64,000 bases of DNA from Amphibalanus amphitrite (GCF_019059575.1 NW_024881995.1:1-64000), one strand, 5' to 3'; numbered from the stretch's first letter, positions 21,446 through 34,173 are shown. Notes: generated by a model from the letters alone, not told the origin. Made by a program: numbers and translations.

Positions 21446-24100
21446 ATGAATTGCCAACTAACTCATGACCTCAAGATGGATGCCAACGATGCCAACAAGA
21501 CTAATGACGAAACTTCGAGCTGCAAGTCTCACCGATCGAGCTATACGACGGTATCACGAGCGTCTGCGAGATCGGTCAGAGCTGCTAGTACACGACTGCG
21601 GCAGTTAGAAGAGCAGCAACGGCTTGAAGCAGCAGCCGAGGAATCTAGAAGACAGCTGGCGGAAACGAAACGACAGCTGGAACTAGCCAGAGCAAGACAC
21701 GCGCTGGAACTTGCCGAGATCGACGAACAAGATCAGGTAGAAATGGAGGAATGTGCACGATCCCTCCGTCATTCTTCTCAAGACGTGACACGGTGTGACC
21801 TGACGAATGCCATTGAATCCCAGCCAGAGAACGACAGTCGCCGGATATCAACTCGGCTGGAACCTGAGCAGGTCTCGCACTGGCCTGAGCCAGTCTCGCA
21901 CCGGCCAGAGCCACCCTCGCACCAACCTGGACCAGACTCACACGTACTTGAACCAGTCTCACACCGTCCTGATTCAATCTTCATCGTGAGAGAAAACCCC
22001 AAACTGGACATTCTGCCCTTCGATGGAAAGTACAGCCGCTATCCATTTTTCAAGCTTCAAGTCGATGAAGCCATGAGATCCGGCCAGTTCACCGACCTGC
22101 AGATAATTCGTCATCTGCGGGACAGACTCAAGGGGCCGGCCTTTGAAGCGGTACATGGAGCTCTCCTGTCTGGGTGTCCTCTGCTGAGGATTATGCACGC
22201 GCTCGAGTCTCGCTTCGGGAACCGCCTGCAAGTGACGAACGCCATAACGACTCAGCTCCTGACCTTCGACACGATACGATCGAGCGACACAGAACTGCTC
22301 TCTCAGTTCGGCACGGCAGTGTATAACGCTATATCAACTCTTCAAGCAGTCGGCTTTGAGAGCGAGTTGGACAACTTGCGCACGCTGCAGTTGTTGACGG
22401 GAAAGCTGCCACTGGAGAGCCAGCAAGCTTGGGGCGCCTACGCTCGGCGCCGATGTGAAGACGGGAGGAAGCTGTCGTGCGGTCTTTTCCACGAGTTTCT
22501 GGAAGAGCACATAAAGGATCGACAGTATGGCGTCATCGGCAGCAGCCTGCAATCCCATCCGTCACATGATGTCAAGAACCGCTCCGGCAGTCGCGGACGC
22601 ACGAGCAGACGCGACCGTCACGAGCACCAACGAGAACGCCATGGCTACCATGGGGCCGGCAGGACGAGCCGCCCACCTGCCGAGCCTCCCACCTCTGTGT
22701 ACGCAGCCAACGGATCTGCCCAGGGAACCCAGGCAGCCACAGCGCGTCGACCAGTGGCCTGTTTCTACTGTGGCCAAAATCACTATATAGCTCGCTGCGA
22801 ACAGTTCCAGAGACTGACACCGAAAGACAGACTGTCGTGGGTTAATACGAAGAAAGCCTGCGTCCGCTGTCTCAACACATCCCACCAGTCATCTGACTGT
22901 CACCGAACAGGACCGTGTGGCATAGAAAACTGCACGCAACATCATCATCGACTTCTACACCCGGCTCAAGGAAGCACGACTGTGATCAACGCGGCGAAGG
23001 ATGGACACACGTCCATTCTGATGAAAACGGTCGTCATCGAAGTCTCCGGCTCCACAAAACGAAGGTGTGTCGCCTTCCTGGACGAGGGAAGCTCAGTCAC
23101 GCTCATGACTGATAAGCTGGCACAGGAACTGGGACTTCACGGGAAGCGTCAAAATCTGCGCATCAAGACAATGTCTGGACTGACTTCAGTCAACTCGTGT
23201 GAACTCACCCAGGTGACCATCGAGAACATCCATACCGGTTCAACACACCTGCTGGATAAGGTGGCTACTGTTCCTGAGCTGCAAATAGACAAGAATCCCG
23301 TGACGGCAAAACAGCTGAAGCGCATGTTTCCCGAGATCGAAGAAATTGGGATCAAACAGCTGGATGAGCCGCCTCAGATGCTGATTGGCCTTGACCACGC
23401 GGAGCTCATCGCCACTCAGAAGATCATCAAGACGTCGAAGAATGGTCCTCTGCTCCAGGAAACGAAACTGGGATGGACCATAACTGGGCGCGTCATCGCT
23501 ACGGAAGACACCGACACAGAGTGCGTAAACTTTCTGAACAAATCTCTGAACATGTATCGGGACGACAGCGCTGGCAGCGCCGCCTACTCAACCGACAGCG
23601 ACTGCAGCGACATCTGCACGGCTGGGAGTGCTGGCGATCTGAGCGACATCTGGAGAACAGAGCACTTTGGCTGCAAGTATGCCTTCAGTAAGCCGCACAG
23701 CCCAGATGACAGGAAAGCGGAAACGATGCTACAAGAAGGGGCAAAATACGACGGAACAAGATGGACAGCCCCGCTTCTGCTCAAAAACGAAGATGAGAAG
23801 ATGCCTGAAAGTCGAACGATGGCAGAACAGAGAGCCATTGCCTTGGAAAAACGACTGGATCGCTCTCAGCAAAAGAAAAACGGCAAAACACCAAGTCTCG
23901 CCGAGCTGGTGTACGAAAAAATGGAGAGAATGGTATCAGACGGCCATTTTCGAAAACTGAGTGAAAATGAAGCCCAAGAAGGACACAAGAATGTCTGGTA
24001 CCTATCTCCCACTGCTCGCGGTGCAAAATCAGAAGAAGCCGAACAAGGTGCGCCTAGTGCTAGACGCTGCCGCGAAGAGCAATGGCAAGAGCTTGAATGA
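21446..24100 (+). pseudogene. Bel/Pao gag-protease region, frameshifted into RT
   Basis: An 884-codon frame. Residues ~45-110 form a charged coiled coil (EEQQRLEAAAEESRRQ). Residues ~145-180 are repeats of PEPVSHRPE type. Residues ~195-340 are the gag-like domain (DUF1759 type). Residues ~437-505 hold two Cys/His clusters (CFYCGQNHYIARC and CVRCLNTSHQSSDC). Residues ~535-700 are the aspartic protease with active-site DEGSS at ~546. The meaningful frame ends near 24000, after which the reading frame changes; the last ~33 residues are out of frame. Bel/Pao elements normally have one continuous ORF, so this is a break. Confidence 0.88.
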
Positions 24101-25961
24101 CTTTCTTCTCCAAGGGCCAGACCACATGAACTCTATACCGGGGATTCTGTGCCGCTGGCGGGAGAAAAGAGTAGCAGTGACCTCTGACGTCATAGCTATG
24201 TTCAGTCAGATCAAAGTGCGAGAAGAAGACCGACCACTTCTGAGATTTCTGTGGCGGGGCTCACGTCGCACGGGCCGATTTGATGTGTACGAGTCTCCGG
24301 TGGTTATTTTCGGTGCCACCTGCTCACCAAGTATCGCTGAGCACTGCTTCCGGCGCACGGCGGACGAATTCACCGAAGACGAGGCAGTGAAGACAGCCGT
24401 ACGAGAGGACACCTACGTGGACGATATTGTCACCGGTACAGACACCGAACACGAGGCAGTGAAACTGATTGGCAGCGTCACAGAAACACTCAAGAAAGGA
24501 GGCTTCAAGCTGGGCCCGTGGGCCTCAAACTCTGAAGAAGTCCTCCACACCGTCCAACAGGAGCAAGAACAGCAAGACAGTCGGCTGCAAAGAACGTTAG
24601 GAGTCGGCTGGGAAGCTCGCCTCGACACTCTAACCTATGAGCCAATCGCTCCGCCGGAACAGCTAACGAAGAGAACACTTCTATCGACAATGATGTCGGT
24701 GTACGATCCGATTGGATTCTTGACAGGATTCCTCCTGAGAGCGAAGGAGCTGTTGCAAGTCCTGTGGAAGTCAAGCGTCAAATGGGACCAAGAACTACCG
24801 AGTGAAGTCCAGCAGAAGGTGAAGATGTGGATGGATGAGCTGACGCAGACGAGAGATCTACACATCCCACGTCACATCTTTCGTCAGGAGGCCGGCATCT
24901 CTTCTGTCGATCTGCACGCGTTCTGCGACGCAAGCGAGATGGGGTTCTGTGCAGTGCTATACTATCGATGGATCGACTCGACTGGCTGCATTCAAGTGAG
25001 CTTTATCTCTGCTCATTCTCGCGTTGCTCCCGTGAAGAAAATGTCTATCCCAAGACTCGAGCTTCAAGCTGCCGTCCTGGCCAGCAGAATGATAGCCTTC
25101 ATCAGAAAAGAAACACGGACCGGCATCAAGTCGACAACATGTTGGTCGGATTCGAAGAACGTGCTTGCTTGGCTGCGCAGCACGAACCGAAGATACAGTG
25201 TATTTGTCGCAAACCGTATTGCGGAAATACACGACGTCACGGGGCCGGCTGACTGGCGTTACGTGCCGACGGCGATGAACGCCGCAGACTCTGGCTCCAG
25301 AGGCCACAAAATCGAAGATTTGTGTCCTGACAAGGAGTGGATTCGAGGGCCAGAGTTCCTCTACAAACCGGAGACAGACTGGCCAGATGACTGCTCAGAT
25401 GCAACCGGCATTCTCGAGACGGACATGGAATCCAAACCGTTGGTGCTCGCTACAACAGTGAAGATCGAGCCCAATTTTCGAGAAAGCACGCCAGATCTTT
25501 CCCGATTCTCGCGCTGGACAGTGGCGGTGCGCACTGCGGCCAGAATACGAAGATGGCTCAAACTTGTCCGAGAAAGAAAACGCGGACCACTCACGGCTGA
25601 TGAACTACGTGAAGCGGAAGAAATATGGACGAGAAGGGTCCAGGGTGATTCTTACCGTGTTGAACTCATATGTCTTCAACAAGGACATCCGAACAAAAAC
25701 AAGAGCCAGCTCTCAGGCATGACCGTTGGGTTGTTGGACGGCATCATTTGCCTCGACTCTCGCGTGAAGCGGTCTCCAGAGCTGTCACCGACTGCGAGAA
25801 ATCCGCCGGTGCTAGCCCGTGACCACAAATACACGGAGCTACTGATCGAGCACCTGCACCAGAAAATGGGACACCGAGCGCACGACGCAGTTCTGGGCCC
25901 TGTTCATGAAGTCTGCGGCCGCTGCGGCCGGCCGCAGGCTCTAAGCTCCGCCCATTTATGA
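23961..25961 (+). pseudogene. Bel/Pao reverse transcriptase-RNase H region
   Basis: A frame of 666 codons; real homology starts near 24000. RT: VRLVLDAAAK, the SPSIAEH motif, and catalytic YVDD at 24414-24425. RNase H follows: acidic residues in HAFCDASEMG (~24915), IPRLELQAA (~25050) and CWSDSKNV (~25140). The start of the integrase Zn-binding region (HxxxGH) is cut at ~25893 by an unrelated GC-rich insertion, and the last ~23 residues come from that insertion. Confidence 0.88.
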
Positions 25962-26321
25962 AACGTCATCACTCACTCGGCCGCAGCAGCGTTCCATGAA
26001 CAGCGTCTGCTGCCGAAATAGTTTCCGACAATTGTTTACAACTGAAGCACACCGGTAGATAATTTGTTTACAAAAATCGTCTCCATGACAACACGGCCTG
26101 CGCCTATTTGACTTCAGTGCGCCAAGTTCAGTGCAATTAGTTTTCTTGAGGCTCGGCGGTCGCTGGATTGCGGCCGCAGAGATCGCAGCCGCCGCAGCAA
26201 GATGACGTCATACATTCGTCATACTACATGAGCCCCGCCCCTTTTTGTGACGTAACAACCCGGCTGGCCGCAGCGGCCGCAGCGGCCGCAGCGACCGCCG
26301 GGGTTCATGAACAGGGCCCTG
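25893..26321. mobile_element. GC-rich MITE inside Bel/Pao integrase
   Basis: A 429-bp non-coding block interrupting the integrase region. The outermost 18 bp are inverted repeats (CTGGGCCCTGTTCATGAA / CAGGGCCCTGTTCATGAA) followed by GCGGCCGC-rich inverted segments. TTCATGAA is itself a palindrome, so it could be either the end of the inverted repeat or an 8-bp target duplication. The CAGGG end would suit hAT, but no outside 8-bp duplication is clear. Confidence 0.7.
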
Positions 26322-27377
26322 GTGAGCCTCCGACAGAAGTGTTGGGTGCCGCAAGCCGCTCGCAAGATTCGCTCGCTTGTGGCAAGATGTCAGACCTGTA
26401 GGGTGCGGAAGGGGAAGCCACAGACGACAAGAATGGCTCCGCTTCCGTTGGCCCGAGTCACTATGCTCGAAGGCGCCTTTCGGGCGACTGGTATGGACTA
26501 TTTCGGCCCGATGAAGGTGAAACGGGGGAAGACAGTGTCGAAGATCTGGGGCGTACTGTTTAGGTGTCTAGCCACGCGTGCCGTGCACATAGAGCTGACG
26601 GACAGCCTGGACACTGACGCGGCCCTGATGGTGATATCAAGATTCCAGGCGCGACGAGGAAACGTGCAAGAACTATGGTCAGATAATGGCAAGAATCTCA
26701 CCTCGGCAAACAAGGCTCTGAACAAGCAACTCAGAGCGCTGAACCAAGACCAGATGATGGCAAAGCTGTCTCTGGAGGGAATCAAGTGGCGATTCATCCC
26801 GCCGTCCGATCCTGAGGCAGGTGGCGCTTGAGAGCGCGCCATTCGTACGGTGAAAGACACGCTAAAGATCGTCTTGAAGGAGCAGACCCCGCGGTTCGAG
26901 GTGCTACAGACGGTCATGGCAGAAGTGGAGAAAATCATCAATTCGACGCCGCTGTTCCACGTCCCAGTGGATGCAGCTGATGACGATGTGCTCACGCCGT
27001 TCCACTTCCTCATCGGCCGCGCTACCCCTGCTTACCCGGTGGGCTCGCAGGTGCAAAGCAGTGAGTGTCTTCGTCGAAGATGGAAGCACGCTCAGGTGCT
27101 AGCCGACCATTTCTGGAGAAGATGGGCACGAGAATATCTCCCTACGCTAGCAAACAGATCGAAGTGGATCCAGTCGTCTCGCAACGTGGAGGAGGGAGAC
27201 GTGGTGATCGTTGCAGATCCTCAGCATCCCCGTGGACTGTGGGTCAGAGGAGTGGTCACGGACACTGTGCGTGGCCCTGATGGAGTGGTGCGATCGGCTC
27301 GCGTGCGGACGGTGCATGGAGTGCTGCACCGCCCCGTTCGCAAACTCGTAGTGCTACAAGTACTTCGCTGTACATAA
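26307..27377 (+). pseudogene. Bel/Pao integrase and C-terminal domain, with stop
   Basis: Resumes the integrase: a CQTCR zinc ligand pair, the first catalytic Asp in GMDYFGPM, the second in WSDNGKNL. An in-frame TGA at 26829-26831 falls immediately before the codon for the third catalytic acidic residue. The same frame then continues open to 27377 through a DUF5641-type region (FWRRWAREYLPTL...GDVVIVAD). Integration capacity is lost. Confidence 0.87.
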
Positions 27378-27475
27378 GATGTGCCTATCGCGAGCCATCC
27401 GTGCCGCGAGTGAAGTAATAGAACATGCCAGCCGTCACATATTGTCTCAACATGCATTGTTGAGAGAGGCCGGGG

Positions 27476-27778
27476 TGTGACGGACCAGATACGTTTATAT
27501 ATCGATAAATATCTTCCAGTGGAAGAGCTGATGATGAATCAAATATTTCGCCACATTGGAAGAACCTTTAAACGTGTATTTGTCTCGCGGATTTTATTTT
27601 TAGTTGTTTGGTGCGACCGCTGAACTTTGCAGAACAGGCGATCGATTTTCATTCTTTATTATTATCAGTATAAATTTGCATACATTTGGTTTAAAACGAA
27701 TAAACAGATGTGTTGCGCAATTTTGCTGGTATGATGAATAGAAGAAGATCGCCTCGGTGGACAAACGAGTCCGCTACA
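27476..27778 (+). repeat. 3' LTR of Bel/Pao element
   Basis: Same ends as the 5' LTR. The purine-rich stretch GAGAGAGGCCGGGG just before it (27462-27475) is a plausible polypurine tract. Confidence 0.92.
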
Positions 27779-27872
27779 CCCATGTTTGAACGTTTGAGAC
27801 CACGAAGAGACTGCAAACGCGCGGCTAATGCGAGGCGACATACGCCGAATCGCGACCTCGGCCAAACATGGT
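27779..27872. mobile_element. piggyBac-like MITE T2, right remnant
   Basis: Resumes T2 after the 3' LTR with the duplicated CCCAT, then ends at CCAAACATGGT, where minisatellite-type DNA takes over. The right terminal repeat is lost. Confidence 0.7.
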
Positions 27873-27879
27873 GCCATGG

Positions 27880-28390
27880 TGCTAGGCCGCCGGTTCATCT
27901 GAAAGAACTGTGGTGCCCCTGACAAGCCTGAAGTTCCAACGACAGGCCCGTGGTGCCCCTGACAGGCCCATGATGCCTTTGCGAGGCCGGTGGTGTCCAC
28001 GTGAGGCCGGTGGTGCCCCTGGGCCCTGACAGGACTGTGGTGCTCCTGACAAGCCTGGAGTGTCCCCGACAGGCACGTGGTGCCACTAACAGGCCCAAGG
28101 TGTCCCAGTCCCTGCGAGGCCGGTGGTGTCCCTGCCAGGCATGTGGTGTCCATACTAGGCCTCTGGTGCCCCTGACAGGTCCGTGGCGCCCTTGCTAGGC
28201 CTATGGTGCCCCTGGCGGGCCTGTGGTGGTACCCCTGACAGGCCCAAGGTGGTGCCCCTGCGAGGCCGGTGGGGCCCCTGGCAGACCTATGGTGCTCTTG
28301 CTAGGTTGATGGTGCTCCCAACAGGCCTGTGGTGCCCCTGACAGGCCGGTGGTGCCCCTGGCAGGCCTGTGGTGTCCCCGGGCCCCAAGA
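27880..28390. repeat. GGTGCCCCTGACAGGCC minisatellite
   Basis: About 0.5 kb of degenerate units near GGTGCCCCTGACAGGCCTGT. It begins where T2 is truncated and ends next to CACCCTTAGATACACCACTG (28419-28438), which resembles one end of a hAT-type MITE; no matching left end was found. Confidence 0.75.
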
Positions 28391-28479
28391 GGGTGGGGGG
28401 TCATGACCCATATGACCCACCCTTAGATACACCACTGGTCATTACTTACAGACTGACTCATTTGACATCCATTGCAAAA

Positions 28480-28965
28480 CAAGTCACAGTAGGGGCATTC
28501 CACGATAGATCGTACCACTTTTTTTTCCAATTTGACACCCTCATCTCTCGGAATTTGACGAGAATTGGTCTCAGGGGTAATCAGGGGCTCTGAATCCACC
28601 TGTAACAATTTCAGGCTTATCAGATAAGTATTTGTTGAGTTATGGTGTATAACATTTTTTGGATCTTGCTTTGCAGCGCTAAGTTTGGCGGGCTGTAACT
28701 CTAAGACGGATTATTCAAATGCCAAATGTTATATTACATTGAACTTGCAATGAAACAGAGATCAATGTGTATTTTTGAAATTTTGAAAAATACGCTATTT
28801 TTGATATATGACATATCGAGTTTTCTTTCATTTGTATTTTTGGACTTTGGGACCAAATTTTTTTGAATTTTTATTTCTTTAAAAAAATATGTGGCTCATG
28901 GTTAAGAAGTATGCCAAAAATTAGGAAGGTGTTCTTTCTATAAATGTATTTATTTTACGTCACGA
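28480..28965. repeat. Dispersed repeat Q, copy 1
   Basis: AT-rich sequence related in inverted orientation to 34305-34775. Shared segments include CATTCCACGATAGATCGTAC, the GAGAGATGAGGGTG region and AGGTGTTCTTTCTA. Nothing coding. Confidence 0.6.
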
Positions 28966-30530
28966 TAACGGTTTCGAATAGTGATTTCGGGAGGGAGCTT
29001 ATAAATGGCGTGGTAAAGCTGCCTAGTGACATCACGGGTTACTGAAATTTCAATTTAAGTCTGAGTCATCCGAAAAAAAGTGAAAAGAGGGTTTATCCAA
29101 CCCTCTTTCCTATAAGCGCGAGGGTGAAAAAGACTGTTTGGTTCTGACTTAGAGTTGGACGCCAATGACCATAGCTGTCCGAGATGAAAGTTACAGGACG
29201 CATACATGGTGTCCTCCAGAAGTCTCACAACTTGTATATATGGGAATTTTTCAAGGTTACATGAGGTCAGGTCGGTCACGTGACACCACTGTTATAAATC
29301 AATGGGAAAATATAAAAACTGTTATTTTGGCGCCGAGAATGATCTAAAACTATCCCACGTACAGTGTATCTAAAAAGAATGTACCGTCGCCACTGCGTGG
29401 CGCTGGTGTCGCGAGCCGGTAGTTGGCTGAATCCGCACCAGACCATACATTCCCAAGCGCTAGGTGGCAGCTGCGCAGCGGCCGGTAGTAGCGTAAGCCC
29501 GAACCTTCGTGACACGACCCGGGGGGAGGGGGGAGGGAGGGGAGCGGGCGGGGCAGCGCGTGTAGGGGGGGGGTGCTCCAGCAAGCTGGCAGTTGTCGCG
29601 GCCAAAGGTCAAGGGGTCACACACCAAGCGAACGGACGCTGATGTGGGTTCGTGGGGATCATGAACTTGTGTGTGGTAGATGCGTCTTGCGATGCACGGG
29701 TGATACGCCAGGTCTAAGCCAACGGATTCAGGGGAGAGCTGAAGAAAAAGACCTGGTCAACTACGGCGAATAATGGTGCTGAAAAATGGAAAGTATGGGT
29801 CAATGGCAATGCAAGCCTTCATGACTATAAACAACTTTTCTGAGGACGCAAAGGCCAGCATTGAATAACGATATCCGGATCGAAATTAGCAATGATTTAT
29901 AATTAAATGCCGAACTAATAGCGCTGCAAAACCCTCCTAGTAAATTGTCAAGTCGGATTATACCCACTTAATTAAACTATCCTAAATAAAATTGTTAATT
30001 AACTTTCTAACACTGACGTTCTTTATCATACGATAAGTATGGGGTTAACCAAGATTCAGCATCTTCCGCGTTCAAACAATCACCTGTAAGGCTAGAACAT
30101 TAATGGCCAGGTAAAAACATGGCCGGGATTTGATTAACCAGATTATAAGTCGATTTTTTTAGTCGGGATTTGATAAGTCGGATTTTTTTACGCCAACCGC
30201 ATTTTTTAAGTCAAGTCAGGTCACTGATCTATGATGTCATAAATGAGCAGTCCTAAAATGAACTGTGTGAAACTGTCCTAAACTGTCCTAAAATGAACAT
30301 TTTAGGACTGTGCTAAAATGTTCCAACTTCGCAACACCCTCAGTGCAGAGCTTTCATAGGGAGATGAAACTTACAGGATCTTATAGTATGATCGAGAGGT
30401 CTCACAACTTGTATAAATGTATATCTAGGATTTTCTGAAGGGTCGCCTGAGATCAGGTCTCTCACCATTAAAAGTCAGGGGAATATGGAAATTGCTAGTT
30501 TGGTCCGGAAATGATATAAAACTATCTCAA
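28966..30530. other. Non-coding mosaic, no gene recognised
   Basis: AT-rich DNA with a G-run block at 29520-29580. 29335-29480 resembles 32740-32860 in inverted form (CAGCCAACT/GTGCCGCAACTGGGATTCAG region). Two similar 'AAGTTACAGGA...TCTCACAACTTGTATA' stretches occur at 29188-29243 and 30366-30420. Confidence 0.4.
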
Positions 30531-30803
30531 ATTCTCAAGCACACGGAATCGTGATTTCATGCTCTCCTTGCAAGGTCTGATGCTTCAATTTTGCTTTGTT
30601 GATCTTGCGTGACGTCATTTATCACGCAACTAAGGCTATCAGTTTTTCGTCAATAACTCCCGATCAACTAAAGCTACCGAGTCGATAGAGCCACTAATGG
30701 ACATGAAAAGACCTGCCGAATCGATTGATATGCAATATGACCTCCTTTGACCAGCTTCGTGACCTGACGGGCTGTGACCTGACCTTGACCCGAGGTTAAC
30801 ACC
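30531..30803. repeat. Dispersed repeat G, copy 1 left part
   Basis: From CACGGAATCGTGATTTCATGC. Matches 32840-33110 in direct orientation, including TTTTTCGTCAATAACTCCCG. Interrupted at TTAA by element T3; continues at 31682. Confidence 0.7.
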
Positions 30804-30807
30804 TTAA

Positions 30808-31677
30808 CTCTCGCCCGTATTGGTGTTTTTTTTTTCCAGCCTCAAACGTATAAGGGTCCGTTGGACCCCCCTTGCCGTTTCGCCGCTGATAGAGCTAGAG
30901 CTTCGCGGGAAAAACGAGCGTGTTGGCCGTGACGAGAGGAAGTCGATGATACCCAATTTTAAGGTCCTAGGTCATCGGTTGACTTTCCAGGTCAGGTCAA
31001 TGACCCAAAAGTCGAGGAAATCGGGACCTGTTAGAAAGTCGTAAAGCGTGGCTGCTATGGGGTTTTCGGGGTGCTGATCACGAATATCATGTTAGTTTTG
31101 ATCACAGATGATGTCTTCATGCATTTAGGCCAGGTCGGGTCAGGTCAGGTCAGGTCAACCAGTAAGGGTATTCGTAGTAGGTGGCAACCGCCTCTGACAG
31201 CTTCGCAACATGTTACGAGGGCACCAAAACTACTTCGTAAATGTTCATATGGCTGCTAAATTCGAATTCAGCTCCTAAAACTGGCCTAGAAACATGTAAA
31301 ACTCGAAAAAGTGAACCGAGGTCATCAAAGGTCAATGACCTGACCTGACTTTCCGGTGACCTTGACACCCACCCTGATGCATGGAAGCAAGACCATATCC
31401 CATGTTTGAACGCTTAAAACCACGAAAAGACTGCAAACGCGCCGCTAATGCGAGCCGACATACGCCGAATCGCGATTCCGGCCAAACATGGTCTCGAAAA
31501 GTAGGTCGCAGGTCAAAGGTCATTAAGGTCAGGGTCATGACAATTTCAGGGTGGGTGTAAAATTGATTAACGCGAGGGTACTGAAAGTTTCGTCGCGATC
31601 GGCCGCTTTTTACGCGAGTTATTCGCGAAAAACCGAGGGAGGGGGTCCGTTCGACCCCCCCTCTATACGGGCGAGGG
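30808..31677. mobile_element. piggyBac-like MITE T3
   Basis: 870 bp between TTAA sites 30804-30807 and 31678-31681. Ends CTCTCGCCCGTATTGG and, inverted, CCCTCGCCCGTATAGAGG. Inserted into repeat G; the homologous empty site is ACTTAAGTTGATCTC at 33111-33122. Confidence 0.85.
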
Positions 31678-31681
31678 TTAA

Positions 31682-31990
31682 GTTGATCTCACCCGAAGAA
31701 AAAGTATACCATTCGACACGCCTGAGCTAGACAAACACGATGCTGCTAAAATCGCGGATCTGCGATCATTTTTAGCGAAGTTATTTACCAAAAACCGAAC
31801 CTGTGCCTTGGGCCACTTGACCTGACCTCCGAAGTCATCGGCTGAACCTGGTCCTTAAATTGGAGACCAATCGCTGCATTTCGTAACGACGCACACGATC
31901 GTTTCTTTCGTGAGGCTCTAGCTCAATTAGGGGCGAATCGGCGAAGGGGGTTGTTTCCTCACTTCCAACCCCCAACGTCCCCTCGGTATT
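31682..31990. repeat. Dispersed repeat G, copy 1 right part
   Basis: Continues GTTGATCTCAC..., parallel to 33114-33285 and 34178-34290. Contains the unoccupied TTAA at 31855-31858 that corresponds to the T4 insertion site. Confidence 0.7.
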
Positions 31991-32839
31991 CAGAAAACCT
32001 GAAGGTCCGGTGAGGGTGAAAACGTTTCTCCTGAACGAGGAAGAAATGTGAAAGTCAAAGCTCTATAGACGTCCTGTTAAAGTGGCCATAATAATAAATT
32101 CGTTAGAAATAAGATGCTTTTTAAACGACTTACTCATATAAAATCGGGTGCTGGGACCAATCTTATAAACGCTTTAGAATGGACAGGGTGTCACTGGCTA
32201 AAGTTTGGGTGCAGAAAACGGCTATTACCTAAATGCAAAATGGTTTTCATGCATTTCAGTCAATTGTATATTGTCGGTCCCAGTGGCCGAGCTAAAAAAA
32301 AATCGGTAGTGTTTTGCATCTTTTACGCCCTAAGAAACTACACCATCTATCGAAGTGGGCGGGCTTATTTGAATGGGAGGGCGCATTATGCACGAATCGT
32401 GTGCTTTCGTTTATTTTGGACTGTATTTTACCACATCCACTGCTGGTATATCATCTAATGCCGTGAATACGACAGCATTCCATTTATAAGATTGGGCCAA
32501 TGGAGTCGCGCCCCGCGAGCTCGGTTTTCCGCTGGGCCGCTACAGGCCAGGAAGTCGGTCTTCGCCTGAGGGCAGGACAATGGTCAGCGAGGGAGCGCGG
32601 GGTCAGCCAGGTATCGCCAAGTGCCGAGCGAAAGCCGCTCCCTCCCCTCTCTTCCCCTCTTCTCCCCTCCCCACCTTGGTATAGATGGGGAGGGACCGAA
32701 CTGCCAATGACATGCGAGCGGTCAAGGCCGCTCGCGCGGCAGCGACCCTGGCGGCCGGGTGCCGCAACTGGGATTCAGCCAAGTTACCGATTCGCCTCCT
32801 GTGGGAGAGCCAAACCAGGGGACATACTTTTTAGATATA
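31991..32839. other. No gene recognised
   Basis: AT-rich to mixed DNA. The open frames at 32114-32458 and 32500-32961 have no recognisable motif and the second runs into repeat G, so neither is called. 32640-32680 is a C-rich low-complexity stretch. Confidence 0.4.
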
Positions 32840-33285
32840 CTGTACATGGTATCGTGATTTCATGCACTCCTTGCAAAGTCCAATGCTTTACTTTTGCATT
32901 GTTAACCTTGCGTGACGTCATTTATGACGTCACTAGGGTCGTACGAGTTTTTCGTCAATAACTCCCGATCAAATGGAGCTAGAGAGTCGGGAAAGCCACC
33001 AATGGACTCGGGAAGACCTTCCGAATCGAATGGTATGCCATATGATACCCTTTGCCCAGCTTCGTGACCTGAGGGGCTCTGACCTGACCTTAACCCGAGG
33101 TCAACTACTTAAGTTGATCTCACACTAGCAAAAAGTATACCATTCGATGCACCTGAGCTAGGCGAACACAATGATGCCAAAGTCGCGGCTCTGCGGCCAT
33201 TTTTTGCGAAGTTATTTACTAAAAACCGAACCCGTAACTTCAGTCACGTGACCTGACCTCAGACGCTACCGGTTGACCTGATACC
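32840..33285. repeat. Dispersed repeat G, copy 2 left part
   Basis: Direct copy of repeat G; contains the empty TTAA corresponding to the T3 insertion and is itself interrupted at TTAA 33286-33289 by T4. Confidence 0.7.
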
Positions 33286-33289
33286 TTAA

Positions 33290-34173
33290 CCCTCGCATGT
33301 GTGCGGCGTTTGCCAGCTTCTAATGTGTAGGGGGGGGGTCGGTTGGACCCCCCCCCTTGCCGTTTGGCCCCTGATCGAGCTAGAGCTTCGCGGAAAAAAC
33401 CAGCGTGTTGCCCGTGACGAGAGGAAGCCGATGATACCCAATTTTAAGGTCCTAGGTCATTGGTTGACCTTCCAGGTCAGGTCAATGACCCGAAAACCGG
33501 GAAAATCGGGACCTGTTAGAAAGTCGTAAAGTGTGGCTGCTAAGGGGTTTTTCGGGGTGCTGATCACGAATATCGTGTTAGTTTTGATCACAGATGATGT
33601 CTTGAAGCATTTAGACCAGGTCGGGTCAGGTCAGGTCAGGTCAACCAGTAGGCGTCGTGACGGGTATTCGTAGTACGTGTCAACCGCCTCTGACAGCTTC
33701 GTAACATGTTACGAAGTCACCAAAACTACTTCGTAAATGTTCAAATGGTTGCTAAATTCGAATTCAGCTCCAAAAACTAGCCTAGAAACATGTAAAACTC
33801 GAAAAAGTGAACTGAGGTCACCCGAGGTCACCAAAGGTCAATGACCTGACCTGACCTTCGGGTGACCTTGACACACACAGGAGTAACATCAAATCACATG
33901 TTTAAACGTTTGAAACCACGAAAAGCTTGCAAACACGCGGCTAGTGCGAGCCGACATACGCGAAATCGCGATTCCGGCCAAACATGGTCTCGGAAAAGAG
34001 GTCACAGGTCAAAGGTCATTTGGGTCAGGGTCATGAAATTTTCAGGGTAGGTGTAAAATTGATCAATGCGAGGGTACTGAAAGTTTCGTCGCGATCGGCC
34101 GCTTTTTACGCGAGTTATTCGCGAAAAACCATGGGGGGGGTCCATCCGACCCCCCCCCCTACACATGCGAGGG
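33290..34173. mobile_element. piggyBac-like MITE T4
   Basis: 884 bp between TTAA 33286-33289 and 34174-34177. Near-identical to T1 (CCCTCGCATGTGTGCGG ends, G-run hairpins, AGGTCA tandem at ~33620-33645). The empty site exists in repeat G copy 1. Confidence 0.85.

Larger units (their letters stand above)
21128..27778 (+). mobile_element. Bel/Pao LTR retrotransposon
   Basis: A 6.65-kb element with 303-bp LTRs, 5-bp target duplication CCCAT (21123-21127, 27779-27783), and TG...CA LTR ends. Coding order is gag, CCHC knuckles, aspartic protease, RT, RNase H, integrase and DUF5641-type tail, the Bel/Pao arrangement. The LTRs differ at about 3 of 303 positions, so the insertion is young. The copy is defective: a frameshift near 24000, a 0.4-kb insertion in the integrase N-terminal region, and a stop at 26829-26831. 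Confidence 0.93.

Noticed and set aside
25903-26311. TTCATGAA as an 8-bp target duplication of a hAT element
   Set aside because: TTCATGAA is its own reverse complement and lies inside a longer 18-bp inverted repeat, so it cannot be taken as a duplication; the boundary is left open.
32500-32961. 153-codon + strand ORF
   Set aside because: It passes from C-rich low-complexity DNA into dispersed repeat G; no family features.
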